NCBI GenBank assembly: GCA_021018995.1
Contig: CM037590.1
Location: 84,600,097-84,664,096, forward strand
Direction of reading: 5' to 3'
Source: Chloranthus sessilifolius
Taxonomy: Eukaryota; Streptophyta; Magnoliopsida; Chloranthales; Chloranthaceae
Length of the DNA: 64,000 nucleotides
Position numbers and translations under genes: made by a program. The notes beneath the pieces were generated by a model. That model was not told the origin of the DNA. It saw only the letters and a program-made list of their open reading frames with translations, and did not search any database. Of the stretch, positions 11,843-23,594 are shown piece after piece (the stretch's first letter is position 1; every line of letters begins with the position of its first letter).

Positions 11843-14540
11843 TATTATGCACTGAAAAGTACCACTTTTCACCTCTTAACCTAGCCTTTGATGGACCTTG
11901 AAGCCCACTAATAATCATTTGTTAAGTATGTTTTGCAGTTAGTAATAAAATGTATAGCTTAATACAAAATCCTGACTTTTTGGCCCAAGGAAGAGAGAGA
12001 ATACAAGCAAAGATGACAGCTGAGCCAAAGCCTAATGGAACACCTTGGTAGTGCTCACCATGGTGACTCATTATTGCTGATCATCATTTACTTAGAGTCT
12101 AGCAGATGGCCGAAGTCAGCTGAGAAGGAAGGATGCTGCAACAGCAACAAGTGTAGTATAGCAGAGTGTCAAGAAATAGACCTCACAGAGTTGAGGAGCC
12201 TCCTTGCAAAGCTAAAGATGCAGTGGAAGAAGCTCTCACGTAGATAGGCCGTACAGTCAAGAGGAGAGCTGTAAAGACATCGCAAAGATCTCGCGATGTA
12301 AAACCTTCAGAATTCGTGGTCGCGAAGCTCTCATGAAGATCAAGCCTCAAAGCAGCTGTGCGAGGAACATAATGAGCTCATATGCATAGAGAATAAAAAG
12401 TCACCTCGCGGAGTTCTCACGTGGCCCTGGAAGAGAGAGACGCATAGAATTCCCCTCGCACAGATCTCGCGCACTCTGGAGCCTTACAATCTACTACGCG
12501 AGCGCAGGAGCCCACCTGCGCGAGTACTTAGTGAGAGAGAGCTCCAGAAGCTCTAAGGCGCGAAACATCTTAGCTCTCCAAATCATCTCCATGACAACAC
12601 TATGACGTGAAGCAACTGCGCCATTCACTAAAGTTTTACTACATGAATGAGCCCTTCCCATCAGCCAATGGCAACTTCACGAAAGCAAAGCAACTACACG
12701 AGTAAGCTAAAATAACTGCCAGCCCCGTGAAGCCTGGGCTCTCCACTTCTCAGTTTTAACTCAGGGACCTTTTGAGAATTTTCTAAGGCTAGGGCACACT
12801 TCTCGAGGCATAAATTTTGAAGTGCATATCTCGAGGCATTCAAGGTTATAACAGTGCCACGTCTGCTAAAAAAATTAGGGTTAATCTCTTTAGAGCCAAG
12901 CCAAGGCCATTTTGATAGAGTATATAAGCTGTACTTAGAGTTTATTATTTTTATCTTTCCTTCATCCTCTACCGACTGAGAACTCTAGTAGGCTAGGGTT
13001 AGGGTTTGATCACCTCTTTTGTCTAATTTTCTTCTCTCTTAGCTCAGCACTTGCCAGCTAATCCCCCTATAAGCAGCTAGGTTTAGTTTTGTCCCAGTAT
13101 TGTAATAGATTTTGGTATACATTGGGATTCGGATGAGCAGTTGTGTATAGGCTGCAGCCTAGAGACACTCCATTATAAGTTTTGTGTTTATTAATAGATT
13201 GCCGTTTTAATGCTTAATTGAATATAAAGATCTTATGGTTTCTTTAGATGCCTATAAGATCCATGTATTTGGGACTAGCCCATTCAGTTTCTAGTAGATC
13301 TATTGCTTACCATCCGATTTCCCTTGGTTTGATAGCCCCATGGAAAGCAATGCTGGATTTATAGGGAGATCCAGAGAGCTCAGAGGCCTGTGGACCATGG
13401 TGGCTGCAGTAGTTTTCATATTCTTTCTCAGGCCTCTGTGGGATAGACAGACCAATGGCATACCCTGTGACCATTCAAGTGGACAGAATATAGCCCTAAG
13501 GTTGTACCCATTCATATGTTTGAGAAGGATTCTTCTCCTCTACATATGAGCTTCTAGAGCCTTGTGAGGAGGTTTGTACAGGAACTGGCTCCCCTCTGTT
13601 TTACCTAGCCGACATCAGATGTTAGATCTGATCTCTTTATAGTAATTACAGCTTGAGGCTGAGTCATTGTAGGCCGTTTGTAGTAATGACCAGCTGAATC
13701 TAAAGCCTTATTCAACCTATTGCATGGTCCTTTTTGTGGGTACTAGTGAGCAGTTAGCCTTAGCAAAGCACTTAGGATCTTATGGGTTGGAATACCTATG
13801 GATGTTAGCCAAGTCTGTGCACAGATCTAGGGAGCTTGTAGCACTGACATTACATAGTGCTGTAATAGTATTCATGGCTAGAGCTGCTCTAGTGGCTGTG
13901 GAAATGATCGATCCACTCTTCTGGATTAGACTAGCGAATTTTTAGTTTAACTAATGGGATTTGACAGACACTATCGGATACCCTGTGACCATTGGAGTGG
14001 ACAGAGTATAGCCCTAAGAGTGCCCCAAATGGCATAGGTTAAACTGGGAGCTTATACCTTGTTGAGGCTTTTAATAGCTTCTCAGCAAGGAGCACTGCAG
14101 AGACAGATTAAATTTGAGTTATATTACTGTATCATTAACTCTATCTCAGCCTGCTTACTTCTCATAATTTTTATATTTTCTTTTGGCACACACTACCACC
14201 ATCCTTCTCTTAACCCTTTTTTTTAGGATAGGGCTATATTTTATTTCTCTGCTTTTAGGATTAATTTAGTATAGTCGTGGCACCCAACTCCCTTTCCTTA
14301 GGATTGTCAGATCTGTAGCCAGATCTGGAGGCCTACTATTATAGCATATTTTGGGTTCTAGATCAATTTCTTGTGGGACAAACTCTTACTTATCAAAACT
14401 TGCTACAATGGACCCTATATCTTACAGGACTGTGTGTATTTTAGACTTGCTGTGTTGACCCATCTCCAATTCTCTACTCTTGATTTATTCTCTCCATTGT
14501 TCTTAATAAAACATGCAGCAAGAGTCTCGAAAAATTGACA
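11843..14540 (+). repeat. Element A 3' LTR
   Basis: This is the direct copy of 1492-4189, equal in length, with the CpG array (about 12170-12740), TATA box (12921-12928), telobox-like stretch (about 12990-13010) and internal R-U5 duplication. Differences from the 5' LTR are mostly C/T and G/A, as expected for methylated heterochromatic DNA. Confidence 0.93.
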
Positions 14541-17519
14541 ACAAGGGTCGACTAGTTCGGGTATTGCACGCTTGGCACATACCGCTCAATATGATTGCGC
14601 GTCTATTTCTGGGCGTGCGATCACAGGTTCGAAGGGCTGTTTACGCATGTCTGAGTATGTGTGTGATTGTATTATGTGCTCTATTCTTGGTGCGTGATTG
14701 AGAAGTCATCAGGTCATTGTGCCGGTGACTTTTCGTATTGCACGGCCTGTGAGAGTCGCTTAATAGGTTTGTGCGGCCTGTAAAGAGCACGTGCTTTGAA
14801 TTGTGTGCGGCATGCATGGCGTGTGACCAAGTTTAACACACGTGCTCGGGCGTGTGATTAGGTCCGCACTCTATATAAGAGAGGGAGCCTTCATTTGGTT
14901 TTCATTCTCTGGTTTAGTCTCGAGTTTTACTTTTTCTGGATATTTTGTGTTATGAAATTCATGTTTTAGCGATATCGGGTGATCTAACCGTTCAATTGGG
15001 ATATTGTTTCTTTTTATGTTCTTGATTTTGCGTGATCTTCACCGTGAGATGCTGCTTGGGAGCATCACTATTCTGAGAATGGGCGGTATTGGGAATGAAG
15101 GCGTTAGTCTTCACATTGATCCTTTTTAGGGAGCAGTGAAGGCAGTGTGGAGGAAACGACAGCGGAGGAGATGAAGATGGCGGAAGAGGAGTCAAAAGTG
15201 GAGGGATGTGTTTTCCAACCAATCCTTCCTGAAGCCTTTGATTGGACCCTCCATGTCGGGCGCTGCTCCTCCCTTGGTCTCCGATTTTTGTCTTAGGTTG
15301 TAAGTTAGGTTCTAGGTTTTCATTTTGGGTTGTAAGTTCAGGAGGTATGCCTTCGGTGGTACTTGTGAAATTTTTTATAAACAAAGAAGTATTATATTTT
15401 TTGTTTATTGTGTCTATTTATTTCTTTTAAACTTATTTAATGGACTAGTTAGGCCTATTTGGTTTGTTTGATTTAGTTTAGGATTTAATTTAGCTTTTAT
15501 CCCAAGATTAGTTTGTTCTGTAGAATTTTTTTAGAGGGTTTACTTGATTCTGTTTGGATTTGTTGGGGGCTTTTTTTGTGTGGTCCTAAGGAAGTTAGAG
15601 TCTTAGTTTAGAGGGCTATTTTGTTTAAAGTTTAAAGTTTAAGGTACTTTGTTTTGGCCTTAGGTTTGATTCAACTTGAGTTTTGGTCTTTAGTTTGATT
15701 CACCATGAGACTTAAAAGGTGTGAGTTTCCAAAGGTTCTAGATGGTTTTTGGGGTGTTGTAATTTTATTGGTTTGTTTACTTTGCTTTGGATTTGTGTTT
15801 CCTTGAAAGGGGTAAGTGTTATGTGATTATTGGTTTATCCAGGTTGTCATGGATTGTGGTTTTTCAAAGGAGGGTATGTTTGGTTTCGATTTAATCAGAA
15901 TGACAGGGTTTAAAAGTGTGACACTTGTCATTTGGTAATTTAGGAGGCATAGTTTATAAATGTGTGAGCTAAAAGCTTTAGCTTTTGTTATTTTAAATCT
16001 TATTTTAGGCTTAGAATTAGAAGTTTTGGGGCATTTTTTTGTGATTTTAGGACATTTTTTTTAATTAATGTCTTTTCTTCCATTCTCTTTTGTCTCTTGG
16101 GTACTAAACCCGAAGAATTGTGACCATTAAGTGGATTATTGAGAATGGATGGGATTGGGAATGCAAGGTAGCAGTTGAATTGCTACCATGCTATGGGAAG
16201 AGGTAGAGGAGAAGGTGGTAGAAAAGAAACCTAAGGATAAGGCAGGGTCAGAGTTCTCGTGACCGACCTATGTTTCCTTGGTAGGTTCTGCAGATTCAGC
16301 ATTAGTTGCTCCTCCTTTTTAGGGTTTCCAAGGCGAGCTCCCAATGGTGGTTCTTGTAGATCCTAGGTGGCTTTTAAGTGAGCCCTCTTTCTTTAAGCTG
16401 GTGAGGAAATTATTACAGTTGGGGTTAGCTCGAGCGTTCCTCTTCTGAGCTTTTAAAGACTTCTACCTTTGGAATTGATTGACCTTTGCTGAACGTGCGA
16501 ATTTTAAGTTTCTTTAAGTTGTATATTCAGAGGGTATGCCCTCGGTGTGTTTTATAATTATTTTATTTATTTATGAAGCGATTATGTTTCTTTCATTTGT
16601 GATAATTTCTATTTAGGTAAATTTTGGTTCGGTTTATTTGGTAGCTTGCTTCGACTTATTTTGGGCGTGATGCTGATTTATTTAAATTTGGTTTGCTCCT
16701 ATTTGTTTATTTTGATCTGAGATGTGTTGGGAGCATTTTTTTTTGTTTAGTTTAGTTTAAGATCAAGTGCGTAAGTGATGGGGGGCATTTTTTTTTTCAT
16801 CATTTTTTTAGTTTAGTTCGGTTTTAGTTGAAGTGTATAAATGATGGTGGGGGGGACATTTTATTAGTTTAGGGTGTATATGTTTTTAAAGTCAGGAGTG
16901 TTTTTGGATTGGTCTTAGCAAGGGCATAGTTTAGGTTGGTAATTAGTGTTGGAAGTCTTATGAGCATATTTTTTTATGTTTCTGGGAAATTACGCTCTTC
17001 ATTACGAGCGCATGATCAAATTACTCGCCAGAGTGAGAGCGCGCGTTTCGAAGGGTTGGAAGGTCATTAAGCGTCGGCGTCCGGTCGTTTAATCGAGTTA
17101 AGCTCATGATATGGGGCGCAAGATTAAGGCGGTGGCTAGTCACTGTTGCAGTGACTATTGACATTCGCGCGCTTGAAGTTATTACGCGCTTGATGGACGA
17201 CGCGCAACCAGGTGGTCGGGTTAGTTTGAGCGGGCGACAATCCGTTTAAACCCTCACGGATGGGCACTTGATCCGAATTAAGCGTAGGGACCATGGTGCG
17301 TGATTCGGTCGAGTGTGTGCGTTCAAGTGTGCGATTAAGCTAGGTCTTATAAATAGTTTTAAAACGTCCCATTCTTCCTGTTCTATCCATTTTGGTCTTA
17401 GATTCTCTAGTTTCCTAGTGCTCTATTTTTCATGTTTTCGTGATATCTCGCGATCTGGTCGTCCATTTTAGGCACAATTTCTTCCATTCTTTCCAATTTT
17501 TTGAGTTCTTCGTTCTAGG
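14541..17519 (+). other. Region upstream of the antisense PMD gene with repeated promoter and 3'-end modules
   Basis: No protein domain is recognised. A first module has TATATAAG at 14872-14879, then CGATATCGGGTGATC near 14970, and ends with GGAGGTATGCCTTCGG near 15340. A second 3'-end-like copy, GAGGGTATGCCCTCGG, lies near 16530. A second promoter-like module has TATAAATAG at 17348-17356 and GATATCTCGCGATC near 17441, just before the ATG at 17520. The 3' end of the PMD gene near 38530 carries a related GGGGGATGCCCCCG. I infer one or two partial copies of the antisense gene's ends. The CG-rich blocks 14560-14860 and 16980-17340 resemble upstream promoter regions. Confidence 0.45.
17348..17356 (+). 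promoter_or_regulatory. Probable TATA box of the antisense PMD gene
   Basis: TATAAATAG lies about 170 bases before the ATG at 17520, with a C/T-rich leader between. The same layout (CG-rich block, TATA, then a GATATC...GATC phrase about 90 to 100 bases later) is seen at 14872-14985, which supports it as a functional module in the past. Confidence 0.5.
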
Positions 17520-19084
17520 ATGGAGGGTGAGGGTGTTGGTGGGTGTGATCTTACTATTTCTGAGTTGGAGAGGATGATGATGGGGGAGGTAGGTGAGACA
17601 TCCGAGGCTCGGACTGATGCTGTCGTCGAGGAGGACGTTGGGGAGATAGTTGGAGAGGAGTTACCAGAGGTTGACCAGATGGAGATTAGGGAGGAGGTAC
17701 TCGAGATTGAGTAGGGTATGGTTGAGGAGGAGGGTGAGAGGGCTGAGGGTGATAGAGCTGGAGATGAGGGGGCTAAGGAGCACCAAGGTGAGGAGCATCA
17801 GGATCGCAGACACTTCCCACTGGAAGATTTCTTTGCTCGAGACTGGGTAGGTACCCTTGAGCAAGAGTTTCTCCACTTATCTTAGGCATTTAGGTTATGA
17901 CATAGACTTGTTAGGATCTGGAAACCCTTTTAATTTATGTCGAACCTGCATCAATTATTGATTGTGTACTCACTCATGCATCATGATGGCATTTAGAAGT
18001 AGGTCATGTTTCTATCCAGTTGCTCTTATCATGTTTTGTGTATTTGTTATTAGTTGTTATTATGTTTTGGGGCATATTTCATTTGCTTTTAGCTCTAGAT
18101 CCGCTCGTCTTTCATCATGGGTGCGTGTATTAGTCTTATTTTCTTCTGCTTGTGTTTCATTCAATAGGAGCCTGGCATGCTGACTATCAGCTCGGCGTGG
18201 ACCGAGTCCCATACTTGGCATCGTGCCTTGCCAAAGTTCTAGTGAGCACGGTTGGTATCTTTCTGCTTCGGGCCAATCCTGGAGCTGGAACCCTTTTAGG
18301 TCGATCATAGCTTGATTGCGACGATCTTGGAGAGGTGGAGGGAGACGCATTAGGCGCTTCTCTTTCTAGTTGGCATGATGTTGCCGACTCTAGAGGACTG
18401 GGTCAGCATCACAGGTTTTCATTTTGAGGGCATGCCAATTACGGGGCAGATGGTGAGACATTATTTGGAGGTGTGTGAGGAGATTTTGGGTGGGCCGTAT
18501 AGATCGAGTGGATCAGGACCGGGTGTAGTTTGAGTCACCTGGTTCTTCGATATGTTCGCTAGCGGTTTCTTCCCTCCGAGGCATCATATGGAGGCAAGGG
18601 CGTCTCACGAGGCGCGGTGTGTGATAGCGGCCATTTAGCATTTCTCTTTCATATTTGTTAGTTCTGGGCGTATGATCATTTCACTTTTCTTCGTCCGGAA
18701 GTTTCGTTGGAGGTGACATTCACGTTCCCGCGGATGTGCGTGTGGAGGGAGGCGTTGAGGGGTCGTCACTGGTCTTCGGATCTTCAGACTGTGCGAGGCC
18801 TTTTTGAGGATATGCATGCGGGGCAGGTATATATATCATCATATGTATATTTTGTTTCATTTTGTTTCGGGTTTTTAGGCTCTAAGTCTTCATTGACGGG
18901 TTGGCTTGTCTATTTGGTTAGGTGATTTGGAGGCCATACGCGGCAGAGGAGGACGTGGGTGTGCCAGTGATCTAGTATGGTCAGCCCTTCTTTGACGTGG
19001 ACATATGGGTCCATTGTTTTGAGAGGGTGGAGAGGATCCACCTATCTCTAGTGGTCCAACAGCTAGGGTTCGTTCAGGGTGTCC
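17520..19084 (+). pseudogene. PMD-containing antisense gene in element D, 5' part
   Basis: The N-terminal piece is very acidic (17520-17846, GEGVGGCDLTISELERMMM onward). After a probable intron (GT at 17847, AG ending 18167) comes a piece with LEDWVSITGFHFEGMPITG (about 18385-18445). After a second probable intron (18827-18921) comes a piece with VIWRPYAAEEDVG and HLSLVVQQLGFVQGV. These are characteristic of the plant mobile domain (aminotransferase-like PMD), found in MAIN/MAIL proteins and in some transposons. The gene runs opposite to D's polyprotein and lies beyond D's integrase, where Tat elements are known to carry extra, often antisense, ORFs. It is broken in several places. It could instead be a separate host PMD gene beside D. 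Confidence 0.65.
19080..19084 (+). other. Target site duplication of element B, left copy
   Basis: TGTCC directly precedes the 5' LTR. AGTCC follows the 3' LTR at 36566-36570. Four of five bases match, and the flanking PMD-gene sequence continues on the other side, so B inserted here. Confidence 0.75.
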
Positions 19085-21515
19085 TGTTAAGACCTGAAAA
19101 GTACCACTTTCCACCCCTTAACTTAATCTCTGTTAGACCCTTAATCATTTAATAAAAGTATTTTAAGCATGTTCTGTAGGTAATAAGCAGCAGCTGCCAA
19201 TAAACCCCTAACCATGCCAAGAAGCTCACTGTTGCCCCAGAACTATCTCAGCAGAATGAAGGATGAACCCAGACAGAGAGTTGGCTGAAGCACAGGCACA
19301 TCCAAGCAGAAATAAATCAAGAAGAATGCCTAGTGCAAATGTCGCAGGGTTCAATTGAGCTAGAATAATAAACCTTGCGATGTCGCTTTTGAAGGAAGCA
19401 CAACAAGGTCGGCAGTGCACGCCGTTCTCGCGATTTAGTGCGAAGAATTGAAAAGCCATGAGGTCCTCGTGAGGCTCGGTCTAAAGCATTCGCATCTCAT
19501 GAGTCAAAAGAAGAACGTTAAGCTTGCACGACTCACTCGGAAGAGAGAGCTTGGTATTCTCATTTATCGCACGTGGCCGTGAGTCTGTTGAGAAATGCTC
19601 ACGTGACCCAAAAACTCATGAACACTACTTCTTCACGAGGATCTCTCGCGAGATTCACCAAGGGACGAGCCGCGCGAGCAATCCCCGCGCCATTCAAAGC
19701 TGAAAGAGCAATCTCGCGATAGCCATTTGTATTCCACAATGACTAAAATGCCAATCCCGCGACTGCATGAATTTCAAGTTAATTCAACCCCGCGACGCCA
19801 ATTCTACCACGCGAAAAGATCTGAATTGTTTCTACCCAGCGAGGATCGAATTCTAAACTTTCCCCCCACTTTTGCAAGGGCAATCTGGGAATCTCCAGCA
19901 ATTAGGGCATACACTCCAATGCTTCAATCTCCGTGCACACGCCCCGAGGCATCCAAGGGACAAGAATGGGCCGCAATTACATTGAGAAATTAGGGTTTTC
20001 CTAACCCTAATTGGAGGGGAAGCCGACTTCTATATAAGCCTAAGCCTAGCTTAGGTTTGAGGATCGACCCTCTTTGGGACTTAACTTCTGTGCCTCTTCT
20101 CCAAAAACCAACTGTAGAATTACAGTTAGGCTAAGGTTAGGGTTTAGGAGTTTTCTTCTTTTTCCTTTTTCTTTCTCTCCATAGTCCAGCATTTACTGGC
20201 TATGCCTTTTGTATGATTATCTGGTATAGACTTTAATGGAGTTTTTGTAATAGGATCCATTGTATGTATGGGATGTTGTTTTTGTTGTGAGTTGTGCTGT
20301 ACAAGGCTGCTGCCTTGAGATCCTCCATTGCTAAGTTTTTTTGTAAGCAATGAACGATTGCTTCTAAGGTACTATTTAGATCTAAGTGACCTGTGTGTCC
20401 AGGTTAGGCACTTTGCAGACCTTCCCCCACCACAGGACCCACTAAATCTGAATCCCCATGGGAACTTGTGCTTGTAGCCTTGTGAACATGGTGGCGGCTG
20501 CAATGTTCTTATTCTATCTTAGACCTTTGTGAGGAGGATAGCCTCTGTGGATAGTCTGTGACCATTCAAGTGGATAGATTATAGCCCTAGGGTGAGGCCA
20601 ATTCATAGAACTAAGATAGATTCTTCTTCTCTGCACTTGTGCTTGTAGCCTTGTGGGAGATTGTGCAGTGACAAACTCCCCCATAGTTGAATAGATCCAC
20701 CATCAGATTGCAGATCTGAGTTGGCTGTATAAATTCTAGGCTTGTGACTGAATCACTGTAGTCTTACTAAAGTAGTGAACAGCCATGCTTAAAAGCTAGT
20801 ACTCAAACTCTTCCTGGTCCTATGTGTCCAGGCTTGTGCACTTTGTAGGCCTAGCCCCACACATAGAACTTTAGAGGATGAGGTTCCTATGGATCCTTGA
20901 GCTTGTAGCCTAGATGAAGTAGTGCCTACAATGGTAAACTTGTTCTGACTCATCTTTGGATTGTGGTTCCCCTATTGGATAGTCTGTGACTATTTGAGTG
21001 GACAGGTTATAACCTTAAGGGATTGGATCATGGCACAGGAGTGAGTAGATTCTTTCTCCTCTTGGGTGATAATGTAGCCATTGGACAAAATTTCTATAGC
21101 AGCAGATCTGAGTCTAAGTTACAAGACCCCATCAGATCTGTATCTAATAACATACTTCTCACCCTTTTTCATTTATTTTCTCACTCCACCACTCTTCTTA
21201 ACCCTTTCTGTAATCTAAACAGTAAGTTACCTTAGGATTAAGATTATAGTGACTTTAAATCCCCTTCCACTTAGGATTGTCAGATCTGTAGCCAGATCTG
21301 GAGAGCCTACTAAGGATAGCTCCCTTGGAGCTTTAGATCAACTTCTCTGTGGGATAAACTCTTACTTATCAAAAGTTGCTACAACATGCCCTGTATCTTG
21401 CAGGACTGTGCATATTTTAGGCTTCTTTGCTCATCATTTCAATCTATTTTCATTTACCCCATTCTTATCACCGTCTTTAATAAAGTCAGTAGCAAGCACT
21501 TAAAATAGACCAACA
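19085..21515 (+). repeat. Element B 5' LTR
   Basis: Begins TGTTAAGACCTG and ends CCAACA. It contains a CpG motif array (about 19370-19830), an inverted repeat of telomere-like sequence (19988-20012), a TATA box (20031-20038), a telobox-like TTAGGGTTTAG (about 20135), and two diverged copies of a unit of about 430 bases in R-U5 (about 20395-20815 and 20816-21240). The copy at 34087-36565 is similar throughout, except that the CpG array differs by many small indels. Confidence 0.93.
19988..20012 (+). repeat. Telomere-like hairpin upstream of the LTR TATA box
   Basis: AATTAGGGTT, a five-base loop and AACCCTAATT form a perfect 10-bp stem about 20 bases before the TATA box. The same hairpin is kept intact in the 3' LTR at 35037-35061. 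It may be a protein binding site or an RNA/DNA secondary structure; the sequence alone cannot decide. Confidence 0.7.
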
Positions 21516-21521
21516 AGTTTT

Positions 21522-21539
21522 TGGCGCCGTTGCCGGGGA
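21522..21539 (+). other. Primer binding site of element B (tRNA-Asp type)
   Basis: TGGCGCCGTTGCCGGGGA is an exact match to the Athila-type primer site and lies six bases after the LTR end. Confidence 0.92.
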
Positions 21540-21834
21540 CATTGATCTTTTAGTAGACTCTAGATTTTTGATTCTTTATTCTTTGGTAGCTGTACTTGTG
21601 AATAATTGATACTGCTGAATTACATTTGGAATTTTTCTTGCAGATCTGGACCGTAGCAGAGAAGGAGAGTAGAATTGCACTGGGAGTCTAGCTACCTCTG
21701 TTTGCACTTCTCTAACCCTCAAAACTCAGTCTATTTCTCCTTTGAAGATTCCATAGCAGTTGATTAGGATAGTTGCAATTTTTATTAGGTGCAATGTGCC
21801 TGCAAATAGTCTTCCCTGCTGTTGGTGTGTGTGC

Positions 21835-23550
21835 ATGTTAGGAAGGAGATCCCTCAGTCCTACATTAGAGCCTGCTAACCCTGAGATAGAAAGGGGTAGA
21901 AGACCGAGAAGGCATAGACACACCACAGTTGAGCCCCCTATTAAATTTGAGATAGCAGTTATGGGTGAAGAACAACCTAGAATATTGAAGGAATTGAATG
22001 CTCCAGATGATTATAATTCTCCTTTCAACATTCAATTCCCAGATGTTCAAGGAAACTACAAAATCAAAACTTCCATCATCTAAATGCTTCCCTCTTTCCA
22101 TGGGCTTAGCAAGGAAGACCCTTACAAGCACATTGACCAGTTCTTGGCCCTGTGCACGACATTCTCCATTGCTGGTTTGGGACCAGAAGCCCCTAGGTTA
22201 AGGCTCTTTCCTTTCTCCTTAAAGGACAGGGCCATGACCTGGTTATCTACTCTCCCAAACAACAGCATCACTTCCTGGAAAGACCTCCAGACAAGATTTC
22301 TGTGTAAATTTTTCCCAGAGACCAAGACCAACCAATTGAGGAAGGGCATACTTTCTTTTGCCCAGTCCCCAACTGAAGATTTTAACCAATGTTGGGATAG
22401 ATTTAAGGAGATGCTCAAACAATGTCCTCACCACAAGATCCCTGACTGGCAGCTTGTCTAGAGCTTCTACAATGGGATTGATGAGAAGCAGAGACATGGT
22501 AGATGCCTCTTGTGGTGGAACATACATGCATAAAACAGTTGATGAGGCATGGGACTTGTTCGAGGTCATAAGTGAAAATGCTTTCCAGAAGATGTCCTCA
22601 TCTCGAACTGTTCAGGAGTCTCCTCCTAAGCTGGGGCTTGCTGAGACTTCTAAAGGAAAGATGTATGAAGTTAGAGGAAACTATGACCTGAGAATGCAGA
22701 TGGCCAATCTAACTGAAAGATTTGATAAACTTCTGACTGTGGTGCAGCCCAGAATGGCTGCACAAGTGATCAAGGCATGTCTGATATGCCAATCTCCACA
22801 ACACACAGTAGAAGAGTGCCCATCTGCGGGGCAATACCCTGAGTTTGTAATGGAACAGGCTGCTGCTGCCCAATCTTTTGGACAGCAACAATCTGGGGGC
22901 TATAATAAACAACCATATGGATACCAGCACCAAAATGCTGGTTACCAATGGAGAGACCACCCAAATTTAAGGTGGAGGCAAGACAATTATATGCAGCCAC
23001 AACAGATGTTGGCCTTACCACAAAGGCCACGATGGCTTTAACCGGGCTTATGCCCAAGGTCAAATTTCTAATAAGATTGACAACAAAATCAATTGGATAG
23101 TTCCCCACCTCGGAGTGCTTCTTTCGAGGACCAGGTTTTGGCCCAATTGCAAAGCCTTGGACCCTTGAATCAGATTGTGACTTCTCACAGTCAAAGCATT
23201 AAGAAAATAGAAGAGCAGCTTGGCCAAATAGCGAATGCTCTGGCTAAAAGAGAGGAGGGCAGGTTGCCAAGCCAGCCATAACCCTAAGGGCCAGTATTCT
23301 ATTGGAGAAAGCTCCTCAAATTTTGAGGGGGCCAATGCCATCACTGCCCTAAGGTCTGGCAGGCTGGTAGACAACCAGGTGGGAAAGGAACAAGGAGAGG
23401 TCTTTCCCAAAGAAATGTCAGGTGAAAGTGATAAAGACTGTGTTAGAGCACATAGTCAAGAATTGCCTGCTACCCTTCAACAAGGAAAAAATAAAGAGGT
23501 TGTAGTTAAGCCCCAGCAGGAGATAAAAATTGATAAAATAAAAAAATAAA
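21835..23550 (+). pseudogene. Element B gag
   Basis: Starts at the ATG at 21835 (MLGRRSLSPTLEPANPEIER). The capsid-like part has LPSFHGLSKEDPYKHIDQFL and LRLFPFSLKDRAMTWLSTLP. A CCHC zinc knuckle (C-X2-C-X4-H-X4-C in ACLICQSPQHTVEECP) lies at about 22775-22822. It is followed by a Q/N/Y-rich stretch and a C-terminal part ending near 23550. The product would form particles and bind element RNA. Several breaks interrupt the frame. Confidence 0.88.
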
Positions 23551-23594
23551 AGTTCTGCCATAGGCTTGCAATTGAGGAACCAGCAGTACCTCAG

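Larger units (their letters stand above)
1492..14540 (+). mobile_element. Element A: Athila-type Ty3/Gypsy LTR retrotransposon without pol
   Basis: This is a 13.0 kb element with two long LTRs of 2698 bases each, an Athila-type primer site (tRNA-Asp), a gag remnant, a long third ORF and a polypurine tract before the 3' LTR. No protease, RT, RNase H or integrase segment is present, so it is a non-autonomous copy that would have needed another element's enzymes. LTR sequence and internal order match elements B and C, so all three belong to one Athila family with distinct subfamilies. In the first 400 bases the two LTRs differ at roughly 6-7% of positions, mostly transitions. The coding parts are broken in about ten or more places. 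The 5-base flanks (1487-1491 and 14541-14545) do not form a clear target duplication. Confidence 0.9.

Noticed and set aside
13340-13945. Open reading frames of about 70 codons inside the LTRs of A, also near 2948-3193 and 3602-3874
   Set aside because: They occur in R-U5, are not conserved in frame between LTR copies, and lack domains; they are chance frames in repeated LTR text.
14541-17519. Candidate 3' LTR of element D
   Set aside because: TATA boxes here face the + strand, whereas D's LTR promoter faces the - strand. The hairpin array and AT-rich repeats of D's 5' LTR are absent.
17520-19084. Interpreting the PMD gene as a Mutator-like transposon gene
   Set aside because: PMDs occur in Mutator-like elements, but no transposase domain or terminal inverted repeats are visible. 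The place next to a Tat integrase fits an antisense extra ORF better. It is kept as an alternative only.
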